From: Phycisphaerae bacterium SM23_33
GTDB taxonomy: Bacteria; Planctomycetota; Phycisphaerae; SM23-33
DNA: 7,240 nucleotides
Assembly (NCBI GenBank): GCA_001303665.1
Contig: LJUF01000171.1
Location: forward strand, 1-7,240
Direction: 5' to 3'
Positions 6,759-7,240 of this stretch are shown here, piece after piece. The notes beneath the pieces were generated by a model that had not been told where the DNA came from, did no database searches, and worked only from the letters and a program-made list of their open reading frames with translations. The first letter of the stretch is position 1. Each line of letters opens with the position of its first letter. The position numbers were made by a program, and so were the translations under genes.

Positions 6759-7240
6759 TCAGAGAAAAAGTTGCGTATGGTGAAGGATCGTCTGCTCCCT
6801 CTCGGGCCCAACGCCGATGATGCCCACCGGCCGACCCACGATGTCCTCGATGCGGCTGACGTATTTCCGGGCCTCGGCCGGCAGGTCCTCAAACCTGCGG
6901 GCCCCCCCGATCTCGCCCTTCCAGCCGGGCAGCCGCTCGTACACGCATTCGACCCTCTCCAGCGGGACGGCCGGGTCGAACTCCTCCAGGACTCCGCCGT
7001 CCAGCTTGTAGGCGGTACAGATGCTGAGGCTTTCCAGCCCGCCGGGCACGTCCAGCAGCGTCAGTGCCAGCTCGTCCACGCCGGAAAGGTCTGCGGCGTA
7101 TCGGACGGCGACCGTGTCCAGCCAGCCACAGCGTCTCGGCCGGCCGGTGGTCGTGCCATACTCCCGCCCGCGCTGCCGCAGTTGCTCGCCGATGGCGTTG
7201 TCCTGCTCGGTGGGAAACGGCCCGGTGCCGACACGAGAGG
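6759..7240 (-). CDS. purA: Adenylosuccinate synthetase, C-terminal 159 residues (5' end cut by window)
   Basis: Cytoplasmic enzyme joining IMP and aspartate at the expense of GTP to form adenylosuccinate, the first committed step from IMP to AMP. Only the C-terminal part is present; the frame is already open at 7240. Read from there, the visible protein begins with SRVGTGPFPTE, then HxYGTTTGRP-like REYGTTTGRPRRCGWLD, the highly conserved base-recognition and IMP-contact region. It continues with LTLLDVPGGLE, YERLPGWKG, FEDLPAEARKYVSRIE and the C-terminal GIIGVGPEREQTI, all hallmark PurA blocks in the expected order. The stop is TGA at 6761-6759. The catalytic N terminus (P-loop, His/Asp) lies outside the window. 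uppS follows 61 bases downstream; that gap holds a five-pair GCGGG/CCCGC hairpin without a T run and no clear promoter, so purA and uppS may be co-transcribed. Confidence 0.97.
   Translation of the reverse strand, partial: SRVGTGPFPTEQDNAIGEQLRQRGREYGTTTGRPRRCGWLDTVAVRYAADLSGVDELALTLLDVPGGLESLSICTAYKLDGGVLEEFDPAVPLERVECVYERLPGWKGEIGGARRFEDLPAEARKYVSRIEDIVGRPVGIIGVGPEREQTILHHTQLFL

Noticed and set aside
6701..6892. Minus-strand frame of 63 codons overlapping purA
   Set aside because: Out-of-frame shadow of the purA 3' end and the purA-uppS gap; the conserved purA frame explains this stretch.
1..7240. CRISPR array, transposon ends, defence or phage genes
   Set aside because: No regularly spaced repeats, terminal inverted repeats, transposase or nuclease motifs were seen; the only large repeat is the antiporter gene duplication.

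Overview
The window reads as a stretch of GC-rich bacterial chromosome (roughly two-thirds G+C, judged by eye). All six recognisable genes lie on the minus strand, so transcription runs from position 7240 towards position 1. Both end genes are cut by the window edge: the adenylosuccinate synthetase lacks its 5' part and the GH20 enzyme lacks its 3' end. I see no tRNA, rRNA, CRISPR array, insertion sequence, phage gene or toxin-antitoxin pair. No gene-free stretch exceeds about 165 bases. The gene content (a GH20 enzyme of the HexD-like branch, CBS-tailed CPA2 antiporters, ArfB) would fit Planctomycetota or a neighbouring PVC-type lineage, but nothing here proves the taxon.

Layout in order of transcription: purA C-terminal part (7240-6759); uppS, undecaprenyl diphosphate synthase (6697-5924); a terminator-like hairpin with a T run (5885-5857); arfB, a GGQ ribosome-rescue hydrolase (5818-5402, proposed GTG start); a 165-base gap with three hairpins and a weak promoter candidate; two tandem paralogous CPA2 cation:proton antiporters, each with a C-terminal pair of CBS domains (5236-3524 and 3466-1778); and a GH20 beta-N-acetylhexosaminidase without a signal peptide (1727 to beyond position 1).

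Functionally there are two blocks. The first (purA, uppS, arfB) is housekeeping: AMP synthesis, the lipid carrier for peptidoglycan, and rescue of stalled ribosomes. The second (two antiporters and a hexosaminidase) has gaps of only 57 and 50 bases, with Shine-Dalgarno-like sequences before each gene, so it may be one transcription unit for ion or pH homeostasis with an amino-sugar hydrolase at its end. The link between antiporters and hexosaminidase is only positional.

I found no clear sign of a wholly new system. The most notable items are the tandem antiporter duplication, whose membrane and CBS parts have diverged very unevenly; the hairpin-rich leader before it; and the GH20 enzyme, which combines HexD-type motifs with an N-terminal GH20b-like domain.
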